This document shows, piece after piece, positions 23,812 through 33,382 of a stretch of 64,000 bases of DNA. The DNA is from Alphaproteobacteria bacterium (GTDB lineage: Bacteria > Pseudomonadota > Alphaproteobacteria > Rhizobiales > Xanthobacteraceae): the NCBI GenBank assembly GCA_037200445.1, contig JBBCGH010000001.1:2108001-2172000 (forward strand), given 5' to 3'. Positions within the stretch are counted from its first letter, which is position 1, and the number at the start of each line of letters is the position of its first letter. The translations under genes and the position numbers were made by a program. The notes under the pieces were generated by a model. That model ran no database searches. It was given only the letters and a program-made list of their open reading frames with translations, and was not told the DNA's origin.

Positions 23812-26597
23812 GGCGACCTGCGCGCTATCGGGGCGTCAAGGGCTTGCCGGATCGCCGTCAGATAGGCGTGGCCGTATCGTGTATCCGGTTCGAGATACGC
23901 CCCCTCCGCCCATTCGTTCCAGGCGTTGATGAACACAAATCGCTGTCCAGGGCTGTTCAGGTGCCGAACCGTGTTGCAGGCGTGCTCGAGCCACGCTTTG
24001 AAGCCGCCAGGATCGGCGCCCTCGAGGATGTATGAAACGTCCTGTCGCCGCGCGGTGTTGTCCCAGCGCGCAGTGACTCCCGGGAACCTGGTGAACGCTG
24101 TGCCTTGGCGCGTCGCGGAGCGGACCGCGACCGCGAGATAGTCGTCGACGAAGCCCCGGAACCGTGGATTGGTGAATTCCACGGGAAGCTGGCGTTCCGA
24201 GCCGAAACCATGGGCGGGGAATCCGATCGTCGCATCGCAGCCGATATCTGCGGGGTGGCGGAGTTCGTTTGCGTAGTTGAACGACTCGACGGCACACAGA
24301 TGGATTTCGCCGATCCCGAGCCGCCGGCATTCCGCGCGCCAGCGCTGCGCGGTGGCCTTCGGATCCGGCAGCAGGGCCCAGCGATAAACCGAAAATAACG
24401 GGCGGCCCTCGATGCGAACATAGCGGGGATCGACGAAGAACCTGGCGACGTCGCGGATCAGCGCAAGATCGTCCTCCTCGCTGTAGTTCTGTTCGAGAAG
24501 CACATCCTGTTCGGCACCGTCCCAGCGTCGCGTCCAGTTCTCGTTGGCCCATGACAGGCAGAATGGAAAATCGAAAGCCGGGTTGGCCAGATACGTTTCG
24601 AGGGGTCTCTCGAGGATACGCCGGGAGTCCTTGAACCAGTAATAATAGAACGAAAACGCCGAGATGCCATAACGGCGTGCGAGTGCAATCTGCTTGGTGA
24701 AAATCTCCGGATTGTCGAGATCGTAATAGCCAAGATCGGCAGGGCGTCGCGGTTGATCATGGCCTACGTAATTAGGGGTCGCTCTTGCGACGTTGCTCCA
24801 TTCGGTAAAACCCGGCCCCCACCAAAGATCGTTTTCCGGAACGCAGTGGAACTGAGGCAGATAGATCGCAATGACCGACACGCGATTGTCGGATTCTATC
24901 TGCTCCTGCCAGCGCTCGGCCACTTTTTGTGCGTTGATGTTGGCCTGCCGGTACTTGAAGTCGTTCGGCAGCTGCATCATCGTCTTGCTGAGGTGATGGC
25001 AGACGCACGCGGCCGGCTCATAGACCACGGACAGGCCTTGGGCGCGCACGCGGAAGCAAAGATCGACGTCCTCGCAATAGGCGGGCGCATACGAGCTGTC
25101 GAAGCCATCGAGTTCTTCGAATAGTCTCCGCTCGATCAGGAGGCAGGCGCCGGAAACGTACTCGACCGATCGGCGAAAATTGTACTGCGGCAAATCCGGG
25201 TCTTCATTCAGGCCTATCAGCGATGTGCTGCCATCGATGTTGACCCTGCATCCGGCCTCCTGGAGGTGCCCGGTCGGGTAGATGATTTTGGGGCCGACTA
25301 TGCCGACTCCAGGCCCGGCGGAGGCCACAAGTGCCGCAAGCGCGCCAGGCAGCAGTTGCACGTCCGAATTGAGGAACAGCAGATACTTGCCGCGTGCGGA
25401 TCGCGCCGCCTTGTTGCAATTGAGCAAGAACCCGAGATTCTTCTCGTTGCGAATATAGGTTGCGCCCTGCACGCGCGAGAGCAGCTCCGATTGGTCGGGT
25501 TTTGATGCGTCGTCAGCAATAATGACCTCGTAATCCACTTCGTGACCAAATCTTTGCAGGCTCGCCAGGCACTCGAGAGCGATGCCGACCATGTTGAAGA
25601 CAGGCAACACAACCGAAACGGTGGGTTGGGCCGGCCGCAGGAAATTCAGCTGACGGACAAGCCCCTCTTCGCCGCCGGGCTTGCAGTGAATCAGATCCGC
25701 GGGGCGTGGGCGAAATACGTTTTTTCTGGTTTGTTCAACTTCGGCGCAGCGTCTTGAAAATTCGACCTCGCCCTTCCACTCCGATATCCCGTCCGCTGTC
25801 TTCGGCGGCAGCTCGCGGGCCGAGAGCTTCAGAAGTCGATCGGCGTGGAGCGCGTAATGGACAAGCGGATGAATGCCGTCGGTCGGAAATCGCTCGGAAA
25901 AGGTTTTGAGATCGATATGGGGGGAAGGGTTCCGTAGTTCCGGCCCCGCAAAACCGAGCATGTGGTAAAGCAGGTTTTGGCGCGTCGTCGCTGCATCCGG
26001 ATAGTGAGAGCGATACCACCGAAGATCGATCGATGGATGAGGGCTGCGCCCCTCAAACCCACCATTCCAGACGAAGTGTATGAGCGGGTTAACCCCGACG
26101 TCTGGATTGCACTTCAAATACCATTTTGTCTTGAACAAGGGATGAGGATCGTAGCCTTGTGCGGCTCCTTGGGTCAGATAGTGCACCAATGGATTACCCG
26201 TCGGAGAGGCGCCATTGGGTAGTCTGGACAAATAGAAATCCGTGTCGAAACACCAGTGCGGATCGTGCCCCTTCTGAATGCCGTGTGCGATAAAATAACC
26301 CAGCGGTTCAACGCCCGCTTCAGCAACCTCCGGATGGTGACTAACATACCACTGGATGTCGAACAGCGGATGTGGCGACCGGCCCTCGCGCCAGCCAAAC
26401 GCGAGGTAGTGCGTGATCGCGTCGACTCCGCTTCGGGCGACGTCGCCATTCTGCGAGAGATAAAAGTCGGCGTCGAAGAGCGGGCGAATGGCGATGACAT
26501 CGGACGACGCGCAGTTTGCCGAAGCAATTAGCATACCGGTCTTTCGCGATTTCTCATCGTGATGCGTGGTGCCGTTGTTGCGCAAGATCACTAGCAT
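23808..26597 (-). CDS. Repeat module - GT2 - WbsX three-part fusion glycosyltransferase
   Basis: 929 residues with three parts. Residues about 38-260 hold six copies, the last degenerate, of the Phe-Asp-x-x-Trp-Tyr ... Pro-Asp-Val ... His-Tyr ... Gly-Arg-x-Pro-His-Pro module. Residues about 325-565 are a GT2 domain ('PTVSVVLPVFNMVGIALECL', 'LFLNSDVQLLPG', 'YCEDVDLCFRVRAQG'). Residues about 574-920 are a WbsX/GH99-like domain ('VSVIAIYLPQFHCVPENDLW', 'GYYDLDNPEIF', 'SWANENWTRRWDG', and near the end 'INAWNEWAEGAYLEPD'). WbsX domains occur in O-antigen and rhamnan loci and are thought to act on sugar chains. The start ATG 26597 has GGGAG close upstream. It probably adds one sugar and modifies or caps another. 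Confidence 0.85.
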   Translation of the reverse strand: MLVILRNNGTTHHDEKSRKTGMLIASANCASSDVIAIRPLFDADFYLSQNGDVARSGVDAITHYLAFGWREGRSPHPLFDIQWYVSHHPEVAEAGVEPLGYFIAHGIQKGHDPHWCFDTDFYLSRLPNGASPTGNPLVHYLTQGAAQGYDPHPLFKTKWYLKCNPDVGVNPLIHFVWNGGFEGRSPHPSIDLRWYRSHYPDAATTRQNLLYHMLGFAGPELRNPSPHIDLKTFSERFPTDGIHPLVHYALHADRLLKLSARELPPKTADGISEWKGEVEFSRRCAEVEQTRKNVFRPRPADLIHCKPGGEEGLVRQLNFLRPAQPTVSVVLPVFNMVGIALECLASLQRFGHEVDYEVIIADDASKPDQSELLSRVQGATYIRNEKNLGFLLNCNKAARSARGKYLLFLNSDVQLLPGALAALVASAGPGVGIVGPKIIYPTGHLQEAGCRVNIDGSTSLIGLNEDPDLPQYNFRRSVEYVSGACLLIERRLFEELDGFDSSYAPAYCEDVDLCFRVRAQGLSVVYEPAACVCHHLSKTMMQLPNDFKYRQANINAQKVAERWQEQIESDNRVSVIAIYLPQFHCVPENDLWWGPGFTEWSNVARATPNYVGHDQPRRPADLGYYDLDNPEIFTKQIALARRYGISAFSFYYYWFKDSRRILERPLETYLANPAFDFPFCLSWANENWTRRWDGAEQDVLLEQNYSEEDDLALIRDVARFFVDPRYVRIEGRPLFSVYRWALLPDPKATAQRWRAECRRLGIGEIHLCAVESFNYANELRHPADIGCDATIGFPAHGFGSERQLPVEFTNPRFRGFVDDYLAVAVRSATRQGTAFTRFPGVTARWDNTARRQDVSYILEGADPGGFKAWLEHACNTVRHLNSPGQRFVFINAWNEWAEGAYLEPDTRYGHAYLTAIRQALDAPIARRSP

Positions 26598-26618
26598 TGC
26601 TCCCGGTCGACGCCAACC

Positions 26619-27839
26619 TCAGGTGACGGGGTCAATTCGCCGTCCCTCGGCCTCGCCAAAGAGTGCGTAGTGCAGCAATGGGTTCAGTCCAGCCGCGGCG
26701 ACGTCTTCATAACGATGCAGATACCCTGACCCGGAAAAGCTCCAGTGCGGACTGGTCTTTTCGCCGAGCCCGTATTCCAGATAGTGCGCGAGCGGAGCGA
26801 TGCCGAGCGTTCGCAACTCGGGATGCTGGCCAAGGTAGTGTTCGTTCGAGAAGAGCGGGTGCGGATCGAACTCGAATGGATAAAGCATGTGGTGGAGGAA
26901 AGGGTCGATGTTCCTCCTGCGTGCGAGCTTCGGGAGTTGTGAGCTGTAAAAGGCTGGGTCGAACAAGGGATGAGGCGACAGTCCTGCCGCGCGCCCGTGC
27001 AGCAAATAGTGCGAAAGCGCGTCGGAGGACCGGTCAAGTTGCGCGGTTTGACGGTAGTACTCCACGTCGAACAGGGCTGTCGGGCGCAATTCGGTGTAGC
27101 GACCGGAGACGAGATAGCTGCGCAGCGCGAGCCGCCGATCTCGGCCGCTGCTCCTGGCTATCCAATCCACGTCAATGAGTGGATGCGGAGAGATGCCCTC
27201 ATTTATGCCGTGAGAAACAAAATGATCGAGTGGATCTTGGTTGGATAGATCCGGACGCTGACTAAGATACCACGCAGCATTGAAGAGAGGCGATTGACCG
27301 AGTTCGCGTCTCAGCCGCTCGGTTGCGGCAAATGATCCGGCTCCAATGCTTCTCCGAGTGCGCTTGAGCGCCGACACAATTCGCGTCCGACTCCAGAATC
27401 TTGCGCGCGTTCGCGCCTCAACGCCGGATGTGCGCGCCGCAATGTCGTCGAGTTGATCCGCGACTCGCATGGCACGGTCCGCGGCTTCAAAATTGCGTCG
27501 GGCTAGGGCGAGTTCCTGGGCTAATCGGTTCTGAGCGACAAGTTCCTGTGAAAGGGCCTGTTCCCGCCCGGCCAGTCGGGCGCGGACCTGTTCGAGCTGC
27601 GATTCTGTACGCTTCGCTTGCTCCTCGTCCCGCAAACGGCGGTCTTGTGCCTGCTGCAGCCGTGTTTTCAGGTCGGATACTTCGTGTTGCCTTGCAAGGT
27701 GTTCGGCAGCCTGCCGCTCCAAGCGGGCGCGCTCCTCGCGAACCAAATTGTTCTCGTGCGCGGGGCTTTGAACGTCCTTTGAGAGATCCGACAAGGCTTG
27801 CTCAACCGCGCGCTGGCCAGCCTCCTTGCCTCCCGCCAT
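26619..27839 (-). CDS. Coiled-coil protein with glycosyltransferase-type repeat modules, no catalytic domain
   Basis: 406 residues from ATG 27839, which has GGAAGG 6 bases upstream; a TTG 12 codons earlier is less likely. Residues about 25-130 are a charged coiled coil rich in Arg/Glu/Gln/Leu. From about 180 to the C-terminus run six copies of the same module that precedes GT domains elsewhere in this window, e.g. 'FNAAWYLSQRPDLSNQDPLD' and 'NPLLHYALFGEAEGR'. No GT, methyltransferase or hydrolase motif follows, and the gene ends 21 bases before the start of the repeat-GT2-WbsX gene. This makes the module a free-standing protein, possibly a scaffold for the transferases; that role is inference. 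Confidence 0.7.
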   Translation of the reverse strand: MAGGKEAGQRAVEQALSDLSKDVQSPAHENNLVREERARLERQAAEHLARQHEVSDLKTRLQQAQDRRLRDEEQAKRTESQLEQVRARLAGREQALSQELVAQNRLAQELALARRNFEAADRAMRVADQLDDIAARTSGVEARTRARFWSRTRIVSALKRTRRSIGAGSFAATERLRRELGQSPLFNAAWYLSQRPDLSNQDPLDHFVSHGINEGISPHPLIDVDWIARSSGRDRRLALRSYLVSGRYTELRPTALFDVEYYRQTAQLDRSSDALSHYLLHGRAAGLSPHPLFDPAFYSSQLPKLARRRNIDPFLHHMLYPFEFDPHPLFSNEHYLGQHPELRTLGIAPLAHYLEYGLGEKTSPHWSFSGSGYLHRYEDVAAAGLNPLLHYALFGEAEGRRIDPVT

Positions 27840-28411
27840 GGTAGCCTTCCAACTCGTACCGAACGTTTGAAGCAATAGGCTGCCGGCGTGAACGATGTCC
27901 AGCGCGCCCCAAGCTCGGGATATGTCTGGAGGGGCTATGGGCCGTCGGCGGCGGCCACCTGCCTCGAGTTAGCGCCGACTTCCCCAAGGCTCGCGCGCTC
28001 CGATACACCGACGGAAAATCAGCCGGCAAATCAATCCTTCCGTCTTGCCCGCACCTTGCATGTGCTAGCAGTCGGAACTGTTGGGCCAATCTCAACGCGC
28101 GCAACGATCGGCTGGTGGGCCGATGCGATACCCCTATTAGCTGTAGTCCACCCAGATGACCCGGACTCAGTTGTCAGCCGACTGCCGTTAGGGTAAGGGA
28201 TGATCGGTTCAGGCGCGGTGGTACAGCCCTAGTTAGCTAGTCGCTCGTCTTTCTGCTTTTGCATGAACCTCGCGGGTTGCGCCTGCGACTAACACTGGGG
28301 CGCCATGGGTGTTGGGTTTTGTGGGGCCTCGTTCTGAGCTTTGCTTTTTTGCGACCGGGTGATCTGCGGGCGGATCATTCGAATACCTTAACCAGTACAA
28401 GGAGCAACCTT
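27840..28411. other. Divergent intergenic region, no gene recognised
   Basis: About 570 bases lie between the coiled-coil/repeat gene (minus) and the beta-helix gene (plus). Open frames here have poor starts and no protein-like composition. The last ~60 bases include an A/T-rich patch and then the strong AAGGAG ribosome site of the beta-helix gene. No convincing -35/-10 pair, riboswitch or terminator was found. Confidence 0.5.
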
Positions 28412-29320
28412 ATGAACAAGTTGGCGGTATCGAGCACCCTTTTGGGTGGAATCGTTGCGGCGATGCTGAGCGTCGCGCCTGCAAGTGCGCAGGCGACGCG
28501 TACCTGGGTTTCCGGCGTGGGTGACGACGCCAATCCGTGCAGCCGCACGGCTCCGTGCAAGACTTTCGCGGGGGCGATCTCCAAGACCGCCGCAAACGGC
28601 AAGATCAACTGCCTCGATCCGGGCGGATTCGGTGCGGTCACGATCACCAAGTCGCTCGAGATCGACTGCTTCGCGTTTCCGGGCGGCATCCTGTCTTCGC
28701 TGACCAACGGCATCAACATCTCGACCACCGCCAACATCACGGTCGTGTTGCGCGGCATCGAGATTCACGGCGGCGGCAACGGCCTCAACGGCATCCGGGT
28801 CCTGATCCCGTCCAACGTGACCATCGAGAAGTGCTTCATCACCGCGATGACCGGCAACGGCGTGGATATCAACATCTCCTCCGCCGGCAACGCGCATGTG
28901 GCCATCTTCGATTCGACGATCACCCAGCTCGCCAAGGGCGTCGCCCTGACGGCGTCGAACGGCGGATCGGCGACAGCCCAAATCCGCAATGTTCAGATCC
29001 ACAAAGTGACCGGTAACGGCGTGTCGCTCGACAGCGGCAACACCATCGCGACCGTCAGCCAGTCGATGCTGGCCGGCAACAACGTGGGCGCAAATGCCGC
29101 GGGCGCCGGCTCCGTCATGACTGTGGCCAAGTCGGTCCTCTCGAACAACCTCAGCACCGCCATCAACGTGGGCGCCTCCGCGACGGTGCGCATGACCGAC
29201 AATACCTTCTCCAACAACGCCGGCTCCACGACGGTCAGCGCTGGTGGCACGCTGCTGAGCGGCGGCGACAACAAGCTCGACGTGGCCGGCGCAACTCCGG
29301 GCAGCATGGTCACGCAGTAA
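28412..29320 (+). CDS. Secreted right-handed beta-helix protein
   Basis: 302 residues from ATG 28412 with AAGGAG at ideal spacing. The first ~27 residues are a Sec signal peptide ('MNKLAVSSTLLGGIVAAMLS', cleavage after Ala-Ser-Ala near residue 26). The mature protein opens with 'DDANPCSRTAPCKTFAGAI', a motif common at the start of bacterial parallel beta-helix proteins. It continues with short Ile/Val/Asn-rich rungs ('NITVVLRGIEIHGGGNGLNG', 'NVTIEKCFITAMTGNG') to the end. Beta-helix proteins of this kind bind or cleave polysaccharides, but no lyase residues can be pointed out. A rho-independent terminator follows directly, so it is monocistronic. It is probably periplasmic or extracellular. 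Confidence 0.85.
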   Translation: MNKLAVSSTLLGGIVAAMLSVAPASAQATRTWVSGVGDDANPCSRTAPCKTFAGAISKTAANGKINCLDPGGFGAVTITKSLEIDCFAFPGGILSSLTNGINISTTANITVVLRGIEIHGGGNGLNGIRVLIPSNVTIEKCFITAMTGNGVDINISSAGNAHVAIFDSTITQLAKGVALTASNGGSATAQIRNVQIHKVTGNGVSLDSGNTIATVSQSMLAGNNVGANAAGAGSVMTVAKSVLSNNLSTAINVGASATVRMTDNTFSNNAGSTTVSAGGTLLSGGDNKLDVAGATPGSMVTQ

Positions 29321-29346
29321 GCATTAGCGAAAGAATCCAACGCGGC

Positions 29347-29380
29347 CCGCCCCGCCGGCAACGGCGGGGCGGTTTTTTTT
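29347..29380 (+). terminator. Rho-independent terminator
   Basis: A perfect 11-bp G/C stem (CCGCCCCGCCG paired with CGGCGGGGCGG) with a GCAA loop is followed by eight T residues, 26 bases after the stop of the beta-helix gene. Confidence 0.92.
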
Positions 29381-29596
29381 GGACCACCCAGCGTCAGGCG
29401 CGGGGCGCCGTGATCCCTCCAATGAATCATGGGCCGCGTCGACGCGGTCGTCCCGCAAGGCAAGCGGGTTCCCGTTTCTCGAGCGCGGTGCGCACTTCCG
29501 GAACTGGCCGGCCAAGCGGACCCATCGAACCGCTCGGAAGGGGAGGCTTTACCCCAACGCACTACGAAGATAAGGGGGGCGATAAGGAGCGCGCAG

Positions 29597-30367
29597 ATGC
29601 CCTCGCTAGATGATGTCGTCGACCTCGACGCTGTTATTCCGAAACCGAAGCCCCACTTGCTTGACGACGACGTTCAAAAGGGGCGGCGCGCTATCGATCG
29701 CGTTCTCTCGGCTTCCGATGCCGAGTTGAATAGTCGCGCCTTCCTGCTTTCCCAGTTCAAGAACTTTGGGCTTCCGCTGGTCACAGCGGACTTCTTTAAG
29801 CCGTGGGCCGCGCACATGAATGCCAGCGGGTTCGGTGCCCTGCAAGTTCCCACCGAATACATCGACATGCTGCGTACGATCATGCCGCTCAATCTCGAAA
29901 CTGGCATCGAGATTGGCGTGTATCGCGGCGGCTTCTCGTATTTTACAACCGCCGTGTTGCAGCGCGTCAATCCCAGGTTCACCCTGACGCTGGTGGACCC
30001 TTGGGACTCCATGCTGGGCTTCGATCAGTTTGCCGCGGTGCTCAACCTCAGAAAGCTCATGCCTTCGACCTCGCAGGACTTCGCTGGTCAAAGGTTCGAC
30101 TTCGTGTTCATCGACGGCGACCACACTTACGAAGGCGCGATTGCTGACTGGCGCAATCTGGGCGTTCACGCCGCAAGAGCGGTGGGCTTTCACGATATCC
30201 ACGATCATACGCCCGGTACGGGCACCGCGCAGACCTGGAACGAGATCAAGGCGCAGGTGTGCGAGACCCATGAGGTCTACGAGTTTGCCCATGCTGTCGA
30301 GCGCGGCCTTGGCATCGGGCTGGTGGTGAACCCGAGCGGCTACCGCACTCTGCGACAGCTGATCTAG
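29597..30367 (+). CDS. Class I SAM methyltransferase (Methyltransf_24-like)
   Basis: 256 residues from ATG 29597, with AAGGAG 8 bases upstream; the earlier open frame is not used. The fold markers are 'ETGIEIGVYRGGFSYFTTAV' (SAM-binding Glu-Ile-Gly), 'FTLTLVDPWDSMLGF' and 'RFDFVFIDGDHTYEGAIADW', the Asp-Gly-Asp-His signature of the Methyltransf_24 group. These enzymes O-methylate sugars in several glycan and glycopeptide clusters. Here it probably decorates the polymer; the position methylated is unknown. It is convergent with the FkbM gene at 30388, only 20 bases apart, with no clear terminator between. Confidence 0.82.
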   Translation: MPSLDDVVDLDAVIPKPKPHLLDDDVQKGRRAIDRVLSASDAELNSRAFLLSQFKNFGLPLVTADFFKPWAAHMNASGFGALQVPTEYIDMLRTIMPLNLETGIEIGVYRGGFSYFTTAVLQRVNPRFTLTLVDPWDSMLGFDQFAAVLNLRKLMPSTSQDFAGQRFDFVFIDGDHTYEGAIADWRNLGVHAARAVGFHDIHDHTPGTGTAQTWNEIKAQVCETHEVYEFAHAVERGLGIGLVVNPSGYRTLRQLI

Positions 30368-30387
30368 CCGAGGGCAGCCAGCGCTAG

Positions 30388-31284
30388 TTAGATGAACAGA
30401 AGGTCCGTAGATTCATTCGGATCATCGCCTGCCGCGTCATAGCGACGATCCAATTCGTTCTTGCTGAGACCCTGAAACGCCAATGCCGGATCGGACAAAT
30501 CGACGAAGGCGTTATAGAGACCAGAACAAACCACATCCTTGAAAATCGGGAAGCTATCTGATCGCCGCAGGCCATAGGGCCAGAACTCACAAACCAGCGG
30601 CGGCGCTGCCTTCAATATCTTCTCCCCGCCAGCCAAAACGAAGCCCTCGTACCCCTGGACATCGACCCACAGAAGGGTCTTGCCCACTTCAAAGTGGTCG
30701 CAGAAATGATCAAGGGGTGCAATGTCGATCTCTTGATGCCGCCGAGATTGCTCGCCCATCGCATCGCTCTCGAATGATCTTCCGAGAATGCGATAGTCGC
30801 CGGTATTGCCATCGCTGATGGTCAGGACACCCTTGGCATGACCCCTGCCGAGCGCAGTGCGAAACGTTGAAATGCGCTGCTCCGCCTCGTTAAGGACGAT
30901 ATTCGCCCGGAGCAGCTTGTGGAGTTGGGGCTCCGGCTCAAACGCGAATGCCTTCTCCACATAGTTTCGGCGCACGGCGGGAATGCAGATATAGCCGATG
31001 TTTGCGCCAATGTCCCAAAGCACGCTGATCGATTCGCCGCGCCTCTCCTTTATCAAAGTCGTCGCGGTGACGAACTTGTGGAATTCAAACTCGCCGGCCA
31101 TAAACAGCGGATAGCCCACCGCCATATCCCTCGACACAACGACGAAGGTCTCCTTTTCCGAGACGATCATGTACCTTGAGTTTTCGAAGTAGAAGAATCC
31201 TTCCTTGGTAGTGGGATTGGTTTCCCTCTTCTCAAAAAGTTGTCGAAGAGCGATACGATCTTGAATGTCGTCGTCACTAAGCAT
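30388..31284 (-). CDS. FkbM family methyltransferase
   Basis: 298 residues. The SAM-binding region reads 'VLWDIGANIGYICIPAVRRN', followed by 'AFAFEPEPQLHKLLRANIVL' and the late 'TLLWVDVQGYEGFVLAGGEK', the Asp-Val-x-Gly-x-Glu hallmark of FkbM methyltransferases. FkbM enzymes O-methylate sugars or polyketides. In this setting a glycan methylation is likely. The ATG at 31284 has a weak ribosome site. It diverges from a second FkbM protein at 31559. Lower GC than average suggests separate origin. Confidence 0.85.
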   Translation of the reverse strand: MLSDDDIQDRIALRQLFEKRETNPTTKEGFFYFENSRYMIVSEKETFVVVSRDMAVGYPLFMAGEFEFHKFVTATTLIKERRGESISVLWDIGANIGYICIPAVRRNYVEKAFAFEPEPQLHKLLRANIVLNEAEQRISTFRTALGRGHAKGVLTISDGNTGDYRILGRSFESDAMGEQSRRHQEIDIAPLDHFCDHFEVGKTLLWVDVQGYEGFVLAGGEKILKAAPPLVCEFWPYGLRRSDSFPIFKDVVCSGLYNAFVDLSDPALAFQGLSKNELDRRYDAAGDDPNESTDLLFI

Positions 31285-31558
31285 TCACCGATGCTGCCCC
31301 GACGCGCCCTGGTCCGTCCAGTAGGCAGCGGACCCCTGTAACGCACTTGCCCACTAGTCAAGGCACTGACGGTAGAACCCGGCGCTTGGTGGACGCTTGG
31401 GATGATCCGCGCTTGTCCTTCGACCAATTCGCTATCCGCACTGCGGTAGTGTGACCGCCACGCCACTTGACCAACGGTCAGCGAAACCGAGGGGATTGGA
31501 ATTCTTGATACATAAGCGTAAGTCGTTGCATACACTCCCCAATACAGAGGATCAGTTG

Positions 31559-33382
31559 ATGACGAGCGGCAAGATGCGGCCGGGTGCCCCATCGGTTTTC
31601 AGCCGGTTGCCGCTCGTCCGCAGATTTCACGAGCTTGAACTGGAGCGCGAACGGCTGCTGGCGGCGGGGCACGGCACCGAACGTGAGCGCGATCAAGCGA
31701 TGCGGTCCCGGGAGCAAGCCGAGGAGCGCATTGCGCATCTCGAGCGCGAACTTGTTCGTGCGCAACAGCGAGCGGAGGCGCGCGAGGCCGACCTTGCGCA
31801 CACTGCGCAGCTCGAACGCGAACGGCTGGCTGAAAGGATCGGCATCGAGAGTGAGCGCGATGAAGCGATCCGAAGATTGCATGCCGTCGAGGTAGAGCGG
31901 TTGCTGGCGGAGAGGCCCAGCATCGAGCGTCAGCGCGATGAAAGCATGCGTAAATGTCATGCGCTTGAGCTGGAGGGCCAGCGATTAGTGGCGGAGAAGC
32001 AAAGCCTCGAGAGCGAACGCGATCAGGCGATCCGCGCCAGCGAACGAGCCGAGGGGCGCATTGCGCACCTCGAACGCGAGCTCGTTCGTTCGCGGGAGGA
32101 AGAAGCGGCCCGCGAGGCCGAGTTCGAGCGGACTGCACATCTCGACCGCGAACGGTTGCTGGCGGAGAGGTCCCGCATCGAAAGTGAGCGCGATCGAACG
32201 ATCCGCGCCAAGGAAAAAGCCGAGGAGCGCATTGCGCACCTCGAACGCGAGCTCGTTCGCTGGCAAGAAAAAGCAGAGACGCGAGAGGCCGACCTTGAGC
32301 GCATTGCGCATCTCGAACGCGAACTCGTTCGTTCTCAGAAGCGAGCAGAGGCGCGACATGACGACCTCGAGCGCATTGCACGCCTCGAACGTGAACTCCT
32401 TCGTTGGCAAGAGAAAGCGGAGGCGCGAGAGGCCGACCTTGAGCGCATAGCGCACCTCGAGCGCGAACTCATTCGCTCTCACGAGCGGGCCGAGGCGCGA
32501 CATGCCGAGCTTGAACGCGAAGTCGTGGAGGCGCGGCAGGAGTCGACAGGAGCGATCTCGGGCCAGCTCCTGGAGATCGCCCAGCGCGCCAATCAGGCCG
32601 AGTTCCACGCCTTCTCGGTGCGTCAATTAACGGCGCAACGCGAGCGCTTGCTGGTGTTGCTGGATCTCATCGGCCACCAAGCCAAGACCTTTCGGCGTGG
32701 AAGTCTTCTCAAGATCGCCCAGGCCATCCGAAGCACACCGGCGGAGCACTACGCGGATATTTGCTGCCTGATCCTCAATGGCGGCAAGACCGGCGGTTTC
32801 TTTGTCGAGTTCGGTGCCTGCGATGGTTTGTTGATCAGCAACACCATTGTCCTCGAGAAGCAGTTCGAGTGGACCGGAATTCTGGCCGAGCCGTCGCCGC
32901 GCTGGCAGCCTGCTCTCGCGAAGAATCGATCCTGCATTCTCGACCACCGCTGCGTCTGGTCCCGAAGCAACGAGACCATTGCTCTCGGTGAAGCGGCTGG
33001 TGACGAGTATCATTCTCAATCGTCCGTCATCACGACGGGCCATCCCGGCGGCACAACCTTTGGCAAGTCTTACGAGGTCGAGACGGTGTCTCTCCTCGAT
33101 CTTCTCGCACAGCACCGCGCTCCATCCGTGATCGACTTCATTTCTATCGATGTCGAGGCGGCAGAACTTGCCGTTCTTGGCGAGTTCGACTTCTCGAGAT
33201 ACCGCTTCGAGTTCGCCGCGATCGAGACAAGGTACGACAAGGACGGTCGTGTCGATGCGCTGATGAGGGATAAGGGCTACGCGAAGATTCTTGCCGGTGC
33301 ATCCCCGGATGACAGCTACTTCGTGCCGCTCGACCGAAGCCGCACGCTTCCCGATTGGGCGCTTGCGCCAGCGGCTCCTTAG
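31559..33382 (+). CDS. Long coiled coil fused to an FkbM-type methyltransferase
   Basis: 607 residues from ATG 31559 with AGAGG 8 bases upstream; a GTG-type extension to 31451 is less likely. Residues about 20-340 form an uninterrupted coiled coil, mostly Glu/Arg/Ala/Leu. It includes four exact-period 24-residue repeats ('ERIAHLERELVR' core). Residues about 395-590 are a FkbM-type methyltransferase: 'GGFFVEFGACDGLLISNTIV' (SAM loop), 'WTGILAEPSPRWQPAL' and 'VIDFISIDVEAAELAVLGEF'. The coil probably sets a distance or oligomer state, perhaps as a chain-length ruler as proposed for WbdD-type terminators of ABC-exported O-antigens. That parallel is inference, although this locus does contain an ABC-2 permease. 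Confidence 0.82.
   Translation: MTSGKMRPGAPSVFSRLPLVRRFHELELERERLLAAGHGTERERDQAMRSREQAEERIAHLERELVRAQQRAEAREADLAHTAQLERERLAERIGIESERDEAIRRLHAVEVERLLAERPSIERQRDESMRKCHALELEGQRLVAEKQSLESERDQAIRASERAEGRIAHLERELVRSREEEAAREAEFERTAHLDRERLLAERSRIESERDRTIRAKEKAEERIAHLERELVRWQEKAETREADLERIAHLERELVRSQKRAEARHDDLERIARLERELLRWQEKAEAREADLERIAHLERELIRSHERAEARHAELEREVVEARQESTGAISGQLLEIAQRANQAEFHAFSVRQLTAQRERLLVLLDLIGHQAKTFRRGSLLKIAQAIRSTPAEHYADICCLILNGGKTGGFFVEFGACDGLLISNTIVLEKQFEWTGILAEPSPRWQPALAKNRSCILDHRCVWSRSNETIALGEAAGDEYHSQSSVITTGHPGGTTFGKSYEVETVSLLDLLAQHRAPSVIDFISIDVEAAELAVLGEFDFSRYRFEFAAIETRYDKDGRVDALMRDKGYAKILAGASPDDSYFVPLDRSRTLPDWALAPAAP
32219..32506 (+). repeat. Four 72-bp tandem repeats in the coiled coil
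   Basis: Four consecutive 72-bp units begin at 32219, 32291, 32363 and 32435 with exact register, each coding 24 residues (about 3.4 heptads). They differ by substitutions only. Being in-frame, copy-number change would lengthen or shorten the coil without breaking the enzyme. Confidence 0.85.

Noticed and set aside
27888..28196. Possible small gene of about 100 codons between divergent genes
   Set aside because: No ribosome site, no hydrophobic or domain pattern, and composition unlike neighbouring coding DNA.
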